From Candidatus Zhuqueibacterota bacterium (lineage in GTDB: Bacteria > SM23-31 > B21-G16): DNA of 5,180 nt. The position numbers were made by a program, and so were the translations under genes. The stretch spans positions 1-5,180 of the forward strand of contig QNDJ01000161.1 in NCBI GenBank assembly GCA_003644825.1, read 5' to 3'. Shown piece by piece: positions 5,104 to 5,180 of the stretch. The notes beneath the pieces were generated by a model. That model made no database searches. It was given only the letters and a program-made list of their open reading frames with translations, and had not been told where the DNA came from. Position 1 is the first letter of the stretch, and each line of letters opens with the position of its first letter.

Positions 5104-5180
5104 TAATTTTTTAATAATTTTTTTCTATAAAAGTTACCTTCTATATTTCTCTTCTTCTATTAATAAAGATAATGTAATTC

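Noticed and set aside
5006-5180. Possible oriC near dnaA, in the AT-rich noncoding region
   Set aside because: No TTATNCACA-type DnaA box is visible on either strand here, and the region is about 3.7 kb from dnaA beyond the exb operon. If oriC is next to dnaA it more likely lies left of the window.

Overview
The window comes from an AT-rich Gram-negative bacterium. A TonB/ExbB/ExbD energy-transduction cluster and a SPOR-domain envelope protein imply an outer membrane and periplasm. The DnaA sequence, and the TonB N-terminal pattern NPxVDxxxK - membrane segment - IPKT - DVTIE(D), resemble what I know from the FCB superphylum (Bacteroidota/Ignavibacteria/Calditrichota/Marinimicrobia-type lineages). 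That placement is an impression from sequence style, made without a database search.

Layout. Positions 1-1342 (+) hold dnaA, complete at its 3' end and missing only a few codons at the left edge. Everything else lies on the minus strand, convergent with dnaA. In transcription order, from right to left, it runs: a noncoding leader with a perfect-consensus sigma-70 promoter (5075-5103); exbB (5005-4394), broken by one in-frame TGA; exbD copy A (4368-3970); exbD copy B (3950-3537); tonB with a proline-rich hinge (3463-2813); a strong intrinsic terminator (2755-2785); a second tonB-domain gene with a Gly/Ser hinge (2709-2011); and a double-SPOR putative lipoprotein (1990-1343). The SPOR gene's stop codon abuts the dnaA stop codon with no base between them.

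How it works together. ExbB and ExbD form the proton-driven inner-membrane motor. TonB spans the periplasm and passes the energy to outer-membrane transporters. The two ExbD and two TonB paralogues suggest a mixed motor, or one motor serving two transducers. The terminator between the tonB genes suggests that the second tonB plus SPOR gene form a separate unit, probably with their own promoter and an almost leaderless mRNA.

The most notable observation is in exbB. The TGA falls exactly where the family has the conserved glycine of GTVxGM, at the end of the second membrane helix, and an ATG follows it directly in the same frame. A nonsense mutation or read error, a natural split into two chains with coupled restart, and recoding of UGA are all possible. 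TGA also ends the second tonB gene normally, and glycine is otherwise encoded by GGN codons, so wholesale UGA reassignment is unlikely. I see no CRISPR array, tRNA, rRNA, insertion sequence or clearly novel multi-gene system.
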